Shown here: positions 13,581 through 24,153 of the stretch, piece after piece
How positions within the stretch are numbered: position 1 is the stretch's first letter
How the letters are laid out: each line of letters opens with the position of its first letter
DNA from: Andalucia godoyi
Lineage: Eukaryota > Discoba > Jakobea > Jakobida > Andaluciidae
Assembly (NCBI GenBank): GCA_009859145.1
Contig: VRVR01000002.1
Coordinates: 186,001-250,000 of the forward strand
Reading direction: 5' to 3'
DNA length: 64,000 nt
Notes under the pieces: generated by a model
Told to the model about the DNA's origin: nothing
Database searches by the model: none
What the model saw: the letters and a program-made list of their open reading frames with translations, nothing else
Position numbers and translations under genes: made by a program

Positions 13581-13723
13581 TCACATGAGTCCAGTCTGTG
13601 TATTTTCCTTTTCTACATTTGTTTTTTCAATACATTTTTATTTTAAATTCTTTCTTCTATTCTTCTTCTTTCTGTTTTCTGTCTGTTATGTTGTTGCGAT
13701 TGAAATTGGAATGAAAGGAACGG

Positions 13724-16138
13724 ATGAGCGAACCATTCCATCGAAAGCGGGCTTTTGCACAGGATGACGAGGACCAGAAGAAAAATGAATGTCGCGAAGA
13801 CATTGAAAAGAACAGGAAAGAGTCTCGAAGACGATATCTTGAAGAGCGCGAAAAGAAACTGCTGCGGGAACTCAGGGAATCCGTGGAAGATGAGCTTGCG
13901 CTGTTTGATCCGTCTGAGCTGTCTGTGGCGGAGCGATTGGAGCTGGAAAAGAAGCAGCAGATTCTCCGAATTGTAGAATCAAAGAGGAGCTTGTCTGGAC
14001 TTCGAGAACAGAATTCGGATGATGATGCGCGGGAATTTGAGGAGCGATACAGCTTGTTGGTCGATCCCAGCCGACACAAGGTCTTGTTTTCTGCCCATTC
14101 TTCCGAGGTGCTTCCCGGGCGTAAGGACCCTAACTATGTCCCACCTCCGCCAAAGTCCTTCGTCATCAAGAAAGAGCGAGAGCGACTGCCAATCTTTCAG
14201 TTTCGAACACAACTGATGGATGCCATCAGAGAGAATCAAATCGTCATTGTGATTGGAGAGACAGGCTCTGGAAAGACCACACAACTTACTCAGTACTTGT
14301 ATGAAGACGGATACTGCGCGAATGGTCAAAAAATTGGCTGTACGCAACCACGAAGAGTGGCAGCCATGTCGGTGGCGTCTCGGGTCTCGTATGAGTTGGG
14401 AAAACGGGTGGGAACGCTCTGCGGCTATTCTGTTCGTTTTGAAGACTGTTCCTCTGCCGATACGAGGATCAAGTACATGACCGATGGCATGTTGCTGCGT
14501 GAGTTTCTCCGTGAGCCCGAACTGTCGTCGTACAGCGTCCTCGTCGTAGACGAAGCACACGAGCGGTCTCTACACACTGATGTCGTTCTTGGACTAGTCA
14601 AGGAAGTGTGCAATCATCGGAAGGATTTGAAGCTGATCATCTCCTCTGCCACGCTGGAGGCGGAAAAGTTCAGCTCGTTCTTCGGAGGTGCACCGACGTT
14701 ATTTGTTCCGGGTCGCCGGTTTCCTGTCCAAATCAAGTATACGGTTCAACCTGAACCAGACTATCTGCTTGCTGCTGTTGTGACTGCTCTACAGGTCCAT
14801 ATTTCGCAGCCTGCAGTGGATGCAGATGCTGGAGTGATGGGAGATATTTTGATCTTCCTCACGGGTCAAGACGAGATCGAGCGTGCGGAAGAATTGCTGA
14901 AGGAAAGGATCAGGGGACTTGAGCAGCGGATGCCCGACCTGCTGATATGTCCGATTTACTCCGCGCTCCCCTCTGATCAGCAGCAAAAAATATTTCTTCC
15001 TACACCTCCAAAAACAAGGAAGGTCGTAATTGCCACAAACATCGCGGAAACATCGCTGACCATCGAAGGGATTGTGTACGTCATTGATTGCGGCTTTGCG
15101 AAAGTGAATTTCTTCAATGCCAAATCGAACGTGGAGCAGCTGCAAATCGTCCCGATTTCAAAAGCAAACGCCGAGCAACGCGCTGGCAGAGCAGGACGAA
15201 CCCGCCCAGGAACGTGTTTCCGATTATACACTTCATGGGCCTTCCAGAACGAAATGGAGGATTCGAATATTCCAGAGATCCAGAGATCTAACTTGTCAAG
15301 TGTCGTGCTCTTGCTCAAATCTCTCGGAATCGATGACATTGTCAATTTTCCTTTTCTGGATCCGCCGCCGACAGCGTCGCTAATGTCGGCGCTTGAGCAC
15401 CTGTATGCCCTCGGTGCGTTGACGGAATCCGGAGCATTGTCGACAATTGGATTCCGAATGTCGGAATTTCCGTTGGAGCCTCAGCTTGCACGAATGATTA
15501 TCGCTTCTGAGAAGTTTGGAGTTGTGGATGAAGTTGTCGTTTGCGCTGCAATGCTGTCTGTAGGGCACAATCTTTTTTATAAGCCAAAGGGAAAAGAGGA
15601 GGCTGCGGAAAAAGCGAGGCTGGGATTTGTTGAATCTCGGGCGTTGGGAGATCACGTCCTGCTTGTGAACCTTTTCAATGCATGGGCAGCGTCGGAATTT
15701 TCTCCCCAGTTTTGCTTTGAGCGCTTCGTGCAGCTCCGCTCCATGAAACGCGCACGAGATGTGCGTGATCAGCTGTCAGCGATGCTGGATCGCGTCCGCG
15801 TCCAACGATCTTCCAATCCGCTCGACCATGAATCGATCCGGAAATCTGTTTGCTGTGGGTTCTTCTTCAATGTTGCAGCATTGCGAACCAGCGGTGATTA
15901 CAAATTATTGAAAGGTTCCGTGGTTGTTCATATTCATCCGAGCAGCATCATGAACGGAGAATTTCCGAAATGCGTGATGTTCCATGAACTCGTGCTGACG
16001 TCCAAGGAGTACATGCGACACGTCTGTGAAATTGACCCTGCGTGGTTGTCGTCGATTGCACCCCATTATTATTCATCGCAGGATTTGAAGTATCTGACGG
16101 AGAAGAAGCCGTTGACCGGCAAGGCTGGCAGAAGATAG
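13724..16138 (+). CDS. DHX16: DEAH-box spliceosomal RNA helicase PRP2/DHX16
   Basis: ATP-dependent DEAH helicase that remodels the activated spliceosome before the first catalytic step. 804 residues, single exon. A charged N-terminal region (1-150) precedes the RecA lobes: GETGSGKT (about 178-185), TQPRRVAAMS, the DEAH box in VVDEAHERSLHTD, SAT, then FLTGQDEIE, TNIAETSLTIEG and QRAGRAGRTRPG. Winged-helix, ratchet and OB-fold regions follow, ending with HELVLTSKEYMRHV. Similarity to DHX16/Prp2 is colinear throughout, and closer than to PRP16, PRP22 or PRP43 because of the ERERLPIFQFRTQL lead-in and the YALGAL and SEFPLEPQLARMI blocks. The N-terminal extension is shorter than in human DHX16 (about 1,040 aa). 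It is divergently transcribed from EARS2 across 275 bp. Confidence 0.93.
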   Translation: MSEPFHRKRAFAQDDEDQKKNECREDIEKNRKESRRRYLEEREKKLLRELRESVEDELALFDPSELSVAERLELEKKQQILRIVESKRSLSGLREQNSDDDAREFEERYSLLVDPSRHKVLFSAHSSEVLPGRKDPNYVPPPPKSFVIKKERERLPIFQFRTQLMDAIRENQIVIVIGETGSGKTTQLTQYLYEDGYCANGQKIGCTQPRRVAAMSVASRVSYELGKRVGTLCGYSVRFEDCSSADTRIKYMTDGMLLREFLREPELSSYSVLVVDEAHERSLHTDVVLGLVKEVCNHRKDLKLIISSATLEAEKFSSFFGGAPTLFVPGRRFPVQIKYTVQPEPDYLLAAVVTALQVHISQPAVDADAGVMGDILIFLTGQDEIERAEELLKERIRGLEQRMPDLLICPIYSALPSDQQQKIFLPTPPKTRKVVIATNIAETSLTIEGIVYVIDCGFAKVNFFNAKSNVEQLQIVPISKANAEQRAGRAGRTRPGTCFRLYTSWAFQNEMEDSNIPEIQRSNLSSVVLLLKSLGIDDIVNFPFLDPPPTASLMSALEHLYALGALTESGALSTIGFRMSEFPLEPQLARMIIASEKFGVVDEVVVCAAMLSVGHNLFYKPKGKEEAAEKARLGFVESRALGDHVLLVNLFNAWAASEFSPQFCFERFVQLRSMKRARDVRDQLSAMLDRVRVQRSSNPLDHESIRKSVCCGFFFNVAALRTSGDYKLLKGSVVVHIHPSSIMNGEFPKCVMFHELVLTSKEYMRHVCEIDPAWLSSIAPHYYSSQDLKYLTEKKPLTGKAGRR

Positions 16139-16210
16139 TTTGACGACATTCACTGTTGCGTTGTGCTGTTTGGCAAGTGTTTTTATGTAAAGGCCAGGCA
16201 GTAAGAAGGC

Positions 16211-17960
16211 TCAATTCTCTTCGTCGTGGAAAACTCCGGACTGCGAGGCGGATCTTGAAGCGACAGGGGAAACTTTTGGTGTTGGCCATGTATCGATGCC
16301 GGCTTTTCTGGCTTGGACTTTAGAACGAAGTCCTCCAGGAACTGCATTCTCAACAACGCGAACGTTGGCTTTCAAATTCTTTTGCGCATCGTCCTTGTAC
16401 GCAATGGTCGCAAAAACGGAAACGTGAATAATGTGCGTAGCGGTGACAACCTTTAGATCTTCCGCAATGTCCCCCACGCCACCTGCGGAAATTTCCACGT
16501 CGACTTGCCGTGACATGCCAGGTGCCAAAGGCCCAGGAGAGTAAATAACATCAATATCTCTGCTTCTTGGTTTGGCGACTCGAAATCGGCCTACCTCATT
16601 GCCAACATTGGAGAGTTGGAACGACATCCGATAGACTCGGCCTTCGGGAACAGTGCCAAACCGCAACTCTGGAGGCCGCGCAATGATGTTCGACAAACCT
16701 TTGCCGGCGAGGGTGGTAGATGCCGTTGTCACAGATCGCTGCGTGTTGTCTTGCTTCGCATTCAATTCAGACGCCGCGACATTGCGTTTCAAGGAGTTCA
16801 CTGCAGGCAGCGGAACCGGCCTGCCTGAAACCAGAGAGCTCCGGAGTGTTTTCCTTTGAAGAGGATTTGTGGAAACGAATCCACCGGTCTGCGAATGACG
16901 AGGTTCCTTGACTTGGAACTCTCCGGTGCTCCCTGCGTCGCCGTGAAAGACAACGTCTTCTTCGTCGTCGTCTCGTGCTCCGCCTTCAGGAACAGCGTTC
17001 TTGGATGAGCTCCCTTCATATCGATGACGACGAAAGTCTCCAACCATTCCATCTGACACACTTGCCAGGACCTGGGTCGACTCACTGAAAGCGCCTTCAT
17101 CCACGAGATCCTCTTCCGGAATTGCGCGACCCGTCTTTGGATCGATCATCATCTGGTTAATATCCGCCAACGCATCTTGTCCAGCTGGTACTTTCCAATA
17201 ATTGTCGGATTGGGGGATCTCGTCACGCAGCGTATTTCTCGGAGGTCTCGCAGGCCTTGTTGAAACAGCAGAAGACGCGGCATCCGCCACGACAGGCTCG
17301 GCAGTTGAAGTCGACCCAGGATCCAAGAGGTCACCAGCAGCAATGCGGTCGTCCATGTCGTTTAAATGGCTAATACCGGCAACACCCTTGGAAGCCTTCC
17401 GATGCAAAGCGTCGAGTAAACGACGTTGAAATCCTGCGTCGTCGGCCGTCCCGTTGTCTGACGAGGGAACAATGCTCTTGTTAAACTCGGCCCGTCTCGC
17501 CGTCCATTGAGTCCACTTATCAAAGACAGGGAGCACCGAGAACAGCGATCTTTCGATGCGAAGAAACTGGCGGGTGTACAGCGTCCCCCGAGCCCTGGAA
17601 GGCTCCAGCGGGCCTGGAATAACAGGGATAACAGCACGAGGGATCTGCAAATCTGCTTTGGAATTGGAGGAGCCACGACTGGGTCCTCGATACTTCAGGA
17701 TCGTAATGGCTGTGGAAGAAGGGTCATCTGCTACAGGCTCTTGCACCAGAGAAATCTCAAATTCATCATTTGAAATGGAATTTGAAGCACCTGATGTTTC
17801 CGATTCTTGTGCACGATCCCAGACAACGCGTTCCACGTCACTGAGAACATGACCCACGGATCTGGGCGACCATAGCTGGAAACCAGATCCGTCACGGTTA
17901 AAAACAAAAACACAAGAATCGTGAGTCTGCTCCGCAACAGACGGAATGAAGGCTACCTTC

Positions 17961-17994
<34 letters not shown>

Positions 17995-20917
17995 TGTCCT
18001 CTTCTGCACCTTGATGATCGGTTTTCTGCTGCGTATTCTCTGCAGCCGGAGGGTTCGCGTTACCAGGCATGGGCGAAAGTGAAATATCCACGTCCTCGAA
18101 TTCGGATTCGGCTTTCAACGGAATTCCGTATTCAGGGTCGGATGAAAGTCGAACAAAACCTTCTCCAGAAGATGCCACGGTGTAGCGATGCCCCGAGGCA
18201 TCGTTCACACGGAGACCACCACGGTTCATGTTGAAAGAATACTCAAGATCCGATGGGGATAGCGCTACAGAATGGCAACTGACGGTAGCTCGCAAGCTCC
18301 TGATCGTTACCGTACCGCTCATGACAGTGCCAACTCCCCGAACAGCGATGGTCTGCACTCCGATGTTGACCTCCGTTGTCGGCAAGCCCTCCTTTTCGAC
18401 ATGAAGGATTCCGGTAGAGCTGTACAGCCACGTTCTGGTTCCATCAGCGTATTGCCGCATCACAACACTTGCGGAAGGATACTCAACAAACATTGTCAGA
18501 TCCTCTCGTGAGTACACAATAGACGAGGTCTCGATGTCGAGGTTCTGCGCCACATCCAACGACGAAAGGGATTCGGATTTCACAACAAGTTTCTCTTCGA
18601 CCGGCGGATCTGACGAACCCCCTTGTGCTGAGTCGGTAGCGGAAACTTGGTCGCGAGAAACTTGGACGGGTACCTCGGTGCGACGAACTCTTGATCCCGT
18701 TGCACTTGTGAGGATCCACTCATTGCAACTGGCTCCACGAGAGAGCAGTATGGAACCGTCGGGAAGATACGCTTTCCGAGAGCCATCCCTGTTTTGAACC
18801 ACTATACGACCATCGGAAAATATGGTTCGTGCTTCCTCAGCCCTCTGCGTGACATCAGAAAACCACAGGGTCACAGAACCAGCTGAAGACAGCGATGCAT
18901 GATATCCTTTCTTCATATCCGAATAGCACAGTTCGTGATGCACTGGATGCGATTCAGCAGACTCGGTAGCAGAAAATCGCCGAGCTTCCACAAACGTGTC
19001 GTCTTCAAATGACACCAACAATGCAACATCATTCGTCGAAAACAGGTCCGCATCTCGCGGAACGTACTTCTTGGGACGAGCCATCTGTGAACTCGCATTG
19101 TCAATGCTGGATCTCGAAATCAATTGACGAGCCACTACCCCCGCCGGGAACACTACAGAAACATTGCTGCGCAATCCATCCGTGGTCGACAATACGCGAA
19201 TCAACGAACCATCGGAAGGATATAGAATCGACAACCGAGTGCTGATTTCCGCAGCAACAGAAGAGGCAACAAAATACTCAGAGCCTCCAGTGCCCGAGAA
19301 GCCCGTCAGCCGAATTCGAGGCACAGAAGGAGCAGTACCCTCATCGTACTCATCTCCGACCGTTTCCTCGGCCTTGTTGTTCCTTTCCTCCGTCCAATCA
19401 CGGAAAAACGGGTATGATTTGAGCGGAATGCTTAAGCTGCATGATGACATGCGGGAATTTGGGACTTCAACGTTTAGCAGAAGGATCATCTGGTCCAAAA
19501 TCGGATTGTACGACACGACTTCAGTCGAGGCAAACAGCAGCTTTGCACGAGCGGCGGCAATCGCGTCCCGTAGCCCCCCGACAGACAGGTACTCTACAAC
19601 GGAATGCGAAAACAGCTGATGAAGACCGTGCGAAAATCCTTGTTTCGCCGCCGCCTGATGCGCCAACGAGAGAGCCAAAGCGACTTGCAGCTGAACAGGA
19701 GTCATTGAATCTGGAAGGAAAGAGCGGAATTCCGTAAGAACCGATGAAGGAGGAGGAGAGGATGGGAAGGAAGGAGGAGAAAATTGCAAGGGATAGCTTG
19801 CAAAGAGCTCGTTTTCCAGAGATGTATGTTGTTCCCCAGGCCAGACTGCGATTCGTCGCCCCTTGCTTCCGGAAGCTCGCGAAGCACCAGCACTGCTTGG
19901 TGAGCCAGCAGACACGCTTCCTACAACGGACAGCTTTGAATTCATTGTCAGATCGAAAAATGATGAAATCAGTTCACTGGGCGTATCTTCGGCAATCTGC
20001 TCCATCTCCAACACGCGCAGCAAGGAGTCCACAACTGCAACAATCGGCTCCTCCGCAGACCGGCTCAAAGTTTGACGATATCTTTCCATGACCAAATCCG
20101 ACGGAGACACAAAATCTGGGACCGTGACGATTCTTGTGGTGCTGAGGAATTTTGCGTATCGTGCCTTTGCATCGATGACGTCCTCGACTGCAGACCGTAT
20201 CCCTGCTGTATCCTTGGGCTGGAAATGCTGGATGATCACATGTCGCAGCTTTTCACTGTCTCCCGTCTTTTCAAATTCTGCAATTGACTTGTACGGCTCC
20301 AGTGTGGCTGACTGCGCGCTGTCTTCTGGGTCTGCAACCGCCAGCATATCAACCCGCAACACCGATCCATTCAACGCATACAGTAATCCAGCTGCGTTTG
20401 AAAACAGCTGCTTCAAATAGATGACAAAATCCAGCTGGAAGATCTGATCGGCCTCCTCCTCTTCTTTTTGGTCTACTGCATCTGCATCTGCCTCTGCCTC
20501 TGCCTCTGCCTCTGTCTCTGCATCTGCCTCTGCTTCCAGTCTTTCCCGCTCAAGCTTCTCGCGCTCTAACCTGGCCTCCTCTTCGAACTGGCACTGCTTG
20601 GAAGCAACGAACAGCACAAGTGCATTGTAGACATCCTTTGCATGAACATCCAAAGCATCGAACGCAACAGGTGGATGGACACCTGGATTGGCGGCAAGAA
20701 ACGCGCTAAGCACAGATCGATCAACAACAATCTGTGACTTTTCGGTTGCGCTGAAAGAATGCTGGAAATCGGTGCCCACGACACTGAAAACCGCACAGCG
20801 AAGTTGCTTCACCACAGCTTCCGCAGATGAAAGACGTGATTGCTGGTCCTCATTCAGAACACAAGCCGGAGTTGGCGGCGGTGCCTCCGGTTCTTTCGGA
20901 ACGTTCTTTGGGGGCAT
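16211..20917 (-). CDS. SPAG17: SPAG17/PF6-like central-apparatus protein
   Basis: A large (1,568 aa) single-exon protein that I assign to the SPAG17/PF6 family, scaffold of the C1a projection of the axonemal central pair. N-terminal part: a charged E/A/D-rich segment (about 125-160) and helical blocks including a PIVAVVDSLLRVLEMEQIAE segment like the catalytic-free core of SPAG17. The middle carries repeated beta-rich units with YADGTRTWLY-, DGSRKAYLPDG- and NRDGSGFQLWSP-type strands, typical of SPAG17. A polyacidic tract (D/E) is encoded around 17960-18000. Near the C terminus is an ASH/MSP-like Ig fold beginning RFGTVPEGRVYRMSF. Known family members have about 2,200-2,300 residues, so this one is short. 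The assignment rests on remembered motif layout, not an alignment. Its ends are tail-to-tail with DHX16 (72 bp) and head-distal to the SRPBCC gene. Confidence 0.7.
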
Positions 20918-21316
20918 CGCGAAACACGCTTGTTATTATTATTATTTTTTTTCTCTGACCTTTTCTTTGTTTATAAAAGATTAGTCAGTGATGGTGGCAC
21001 TGATGATGAGAGTAGTGATGATGACCTGGTTTTTTACAAAAACGAAAATATTAATTGCAACAGCAGAAACAAAGAGAAAAAAAGACGTCGATGACGAAGA
21101 AATGGAAACGGGAAATCCACACAAGCTGGCGAAAGGCCCTTCAAACGGCCGGGCATTTTTTACAGCCGCTGGACAGGACCCTCGGTCGTGTCCGTCTGTA
21201 GCAAAGTGAATGAGAGGGGTGGCTCTTGTGGCTCTTGCGCCTTTTGGAACGTTTCGACCGTCGTCATGACGAGATGGGAAGGAGTGGGGAATCAGCGATA
21301 GATCCACAAAACAGGA
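20918..21316. other. Intergenic region between SPAG17 and the SRPBCC gene
   Basis: About 400 bp with TTA- and GATGATG-rich low-complexity stretches at 20930-21030. I see no supported gene. Confidence 0.5.
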
Positions 21317-21811
21317 CTACTGTTTATTTGCCAAGAGGTTGTCGAGGCGATCATAGGACGCCGCAACGCCCTTTTCCATATCGGACTTCATGACGAGATC
21401 TCGAGCTTCTTGGGAGTCGTACGTAATGGTTGCTGAGAAGGCGGTAGTAGAGGGACCTGCTTCTTTGAGTGCAGTGGAAATGACCGCAGTTCCAGGATAC
21501 CACGCTTGGTCAAACTTCTCGGTATGCACCAAATGCGTTGGCGGTTCGATCCGCGTGTACGTTCCCTCAACACCCATTCGACTTGTGGGATCATCCTCGC
21601 TTCCCCAAACATACCGGTACTTTCCCCCGATGCGAAAGTCGATATTGCACACAGGCATGGTCCCTGCAGGAGGCCCGAGAAGCCACTTGGACACCAAGGA
21701 AGGGTTCGTCAGTGCTTCATACACATCAGAAGGAGTCGCCCAGAAGACTCGAGTCATGACGATCTCGCGGTCTCCAGAAGCACGTATTTGCAGTTTGGCA
21801 GGCGTTTGCAT
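21317..21811 (-). CDS. SRPBCC / AHSA1-like domain protein, bacterial type
   Basis: 164-residue protein built from one START-like SRPBCC fold (activator of Hsp90 ATPase 1-like, PF08327 type). Members bind small hydrophobic ligands or act in stress responses; the ligand here is unknown. Seen: RVFWATPSDVYEALTNP at the start of the fold, WLLGPP, the glycine-rich hairpin FRIGGKYRYVWG, GTYTRIEPPTHLVHTE, and a C-terminal helix EARDLVMKSDMEKGVAASYD that is characteristic of bacterial members. The start used is the ATG at 21811; an upstream TTG in the same frame is not credible in a eukaryote. No N-terminal Aha1 domain and no targeting sequence are visible. The bacterial-style architecture makes horizontal acquisition plausible, but this needs a phylogeny. 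Confidence 0.85.
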   Translation of the reverse strand: MQTPAKLQIRASGDREIVMTRVFWATPSDVYEALTNPSLVSKWLLGPPAGTMPVCNIDFRIGGKYRYVWGSEDDPTSRMGVEGTYTRIEPPTHLVHTEKFDQAWYPGTAVISTALKEAGPSTTAFSATITYDSQEARDLVMKSDMEKGVAASYDRLDNLLANKQ

Positions 21812-22520
21812 TGCGTTCCTTTTCAAAATATTTCAACTGAGTAGACGCGGCTGCTGGGTACCAGAGATGGGAATTTTTTTTAAATTAAAAAACGGGGGTG
21901 GGAGAGTGAGTGATGCTGCTGTTTCTCACAAAGACGACAACAAACAGCATGTATGAACGCACGAAAAAAACAACAGGGCAAACGAAATGAGAATCCGTGG
22001 TGCTCGCTTGACAACTCCAAGTTCGAGGCTGATTTGGTGGAATGTCCCAAACTGTTCAGCGCTAATTTCTGGGGACCCTGTTTAATTTGTTTTTTTCTTT
22101 TTCCACGCGATGCCAATATACGTGACCCCTTGCCACGCTACGCAAGACGTATGATATTTTCGCAGCAAACCCTTTGATGCTGGGTCACCGCAGGGGCGCG
22201 TCCACTTCCACAGCCTCGCACCATGCGGGACGAGAACCAAGTCCCACTCGACCAAAGGCGCATGAATCAGGATTCATCAGCAGATCCGCAACCTGACGAC
22301 GGACACGCATCGCAAGCTTGCAATGTAGTTAATTATAATTAATCATTAAAAAAAGAAGCATCGTCATGAATCAAAGTCCACAGGAACTGGGAGTGAATTG
22401 ATTTTCTGGATGCTCATCTTTGAACTGTGTGGTGTTCATTTTACAAGGAACTGAGAACTGGGAACTGGGAAATCAAAAATAAAAGAGTGAACAACCGTCC
22501 GACAACTGAAACGAAGAGTC
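21812..22520. other. Intergenic region with weak coding-like ORFs
   Basis: About 700 bp 5' of the SRPBCC gene and 3' of selW. Two plus-strand ATG ORFs have a protein-like composition: 21953-22177 (74 codons, containing SKFEADLVECPKLFSANFW) and about 22223-22342 (39 codons, MRDENQVPLDQRR start). They could be exons of a small gene or chance. I see no good splice pair joining them, and neither matches a family I know. Confidence 0.25.
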
Positions 22521-22578
22521 TCAGTTCATCCGCACATCTCGCGCTTTGGGCTTTCCAAGACATGCATCATGGGATCCG
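22521..22578 (-). promoter_or_regulatory. Candidate SECIS element in the selW 3' UTR
   Basis: On the minus strand, about 200 nt downstream of the selW stop codon, ATGA (22570-22567) is followed 12 nt later by AAA (22554-22552) in an apical loop. A ten-pair helix joins GCATGTCTTG (22565-22556) to CGAGATGTGC (22541-22532), with three G-U wobbles. GGA and TGA follow (22531-22526). The order ATGA - helix - AA loop - GA, with about 20 nt between AA and GA, matches the spacing of eukaryotic SECIS elements, which recruit SBP2 and recode UGA. The lower helix I is weak and the exact non-Watson-Crick quartet partner is ambiguous. Confidence 0.65.
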
Positions 22579-22768
22579 TCCGTTGATCCAAATCCGAGCA
22601 GCCAGAAACGAGCTGTCCTGGATCTGATCTGATCAACGTCAGGAAAATCGGGGAGCGGTCCAGTGGGACACCATTTGCTTCGAAACCGCAGAAGAAATGA
22701 CATTCTGGAAAAAGAAAAAATCATCTTCCCAAGTGAAGCGAGACCTGCTTCGTCATGCAAGGCTCGCC

Positions 22769-23026
22769 TTAAGCAGTTGCAGTAAGACTCTTGATGGCTG
22801 CAATGATCTCGTCCGCAGTCGGGAAGCGTCCGCTCTTGAACTTGGACCAGATCACGATGCCTGCATCTGTCGTGATCTCAAATGCTGACGAGCGAGGAGG
22901 CTCGGGATTCATCAGGACACGCACGCCGGGAAGCAGCTTCTGAATGATATCTCCTGCGCTGCGTGCTTTGCCAAAGTAGCCTCAGGCGTTGCAAAACTCG
23001 ATCTTGATAGCTTGGATAGCGGACAT
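22769..23026 (-). CDS. Selenoprotein W family protein with in-frame UGA (Sec15)
   Basis: 85-residue Rdx-family protein with a thioredoxin-like fold, a thiol redox protein. ATG at 23026, TAA at 22771-22769. Codon 15 is TGA (22984-22982) inside KIEFCNA-U-GYFGKA, exactly where SelW proteins carry the CxxU redox motif. Downstream sequence continues colinearly with SelW: a helix (DIIQKLLPGV), a strand-rich middle (SSAFEITTDAGIVIWSK), GRFP and a C-terminal helix (ADEIIAAIKS). Length matches the family (about 85-90 aa). UGA serves as the ordinary stop of other genes here (EARS2, SPAG17), so the code is not reassigned. With the SECIS candidate downstream, selenocysteine insertion is the best reading. 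Standard gene finders would truncate or miss this gene. Confidence 0.9.
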
Positions 23027-24153
23027 TTTTTTGTTGTAAAGTGAATATAGAACTCTCTTAAGCTTTTACGAAGAACGGAGGGGAAAAAGAAGAGAAAGGG
23101 GAAGAAAGAAAACGGAGAAGGGAAAACAGCATTGAACGACGGTGGGAAACACAAAACTTCAAGTGTCGCTGTGTCACTCTCACCCCTGCATGTGTCGCTG
23201 GTGTCATCCTGACAAGGCCAGCGTGGGCTATTATCGTTTATTACAACTGGCAGCCGTTTTCGGGGTTTTTTTAAGGAGGGGGAGAGCCAGTTGCATGACC
23301 CTTCGACTCTGTGGTCGGTGTTTGCATGTTTTCTTTAAATTACATGTGCGTAGCATGTTGTGTGTTGGGCAGCGAGATGTGTGGGTGGAGTTGAAAAGGT
23401 GTTAATATAATATATATATGTATATATATGTATATATATAATATTTTTTTTTAAAAAGGGGGTGACATGTAGAGAAGAAAAAACCTAACGATTCAAAAAG
23501 CTCGTTGAACGATCTGAAAAAGACGTTTGGAGCTTTCTGGTCTCGTGCTGGTCATAACGACAGCCCGAGAGCGATGGTATTTCAATCCCACGTTTTTAAT
23601 GTTAGAGGTGAATGGAAGAGATTCGAACACAGAAAATCGAAAAGGGAAAATAAACCCACGATAAGATTGAATCTCAAACGATAGCCTCGGTTGTTTCTGC
23701 AGAACGAGAAACAAAACAGAGGAGAAAAAACAAAAAAACACAGATCAGGAAAGTCGGGTCACGCGGTCACGAGATCGCGGACGGACGAGCGGAATCCGCC
23801 CTTGCGGCATTTAATCCTTTTTTGAAACGCAAGGTTTTTTGGAAAAGTTTTCTCCCTGAAAAAACTCGAACTTGATGCATTGATGCTGTGATGCACTTTG
23901 AGCCTGACTGCAATGCTGACGTCAATATGCACGTCACATTTTCTCAACAACATTAGTTTCACATGTCTCTGTCGTGCTTTGAGGCATTTTTCTTTTTCTT
24001 TTATCTATTTTATTATCATTTTTTTAAAGTTTAAAATTAAGTATTTACTTATTTGTTGTTGTCGCTCATTTTGTTTTTGGCTTTTTTATATATTTTTTAT
24101 TTTTTTACATTAGCAAGGAGTACTTTCTTGTTTCTTTTTGGGGGAGGAGGAAA
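23027..24153. other. Long intergenic region between selW and HOP
   Basis: About 1.1 kb, bidirectional upstream region of selW and the HOP gene. It holds an AT palindrome-like stretch (23405-23455, TATATA/GTATATATA units) and poly-T/A tracts just before the HOP start. No ATG frame of convincing protein character on either strand, and no tRNA fold seen. Confidence 0.5.
23405..23455. repeat. AT-rich near-palindromic repeat
   Basis: Alternating TA/GTATATATA units ending in a T run; it can fold on itself on either strand. Confidence 0.7.

Noticed and set aside
22982-22984. The TGA in the selW gene as evidence of a pseudogene or frameshift.
   Set aside because: It falls exactly at the CxxU position, the downstream frame is conserved, and a SECIS-like hairpin follows.
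22982-22984. Reassigned genetic code with UGA as sense.
   Set aside because: TGA terminates several intact genes here (EARS2, SPAG17) at family-appropriate ends.
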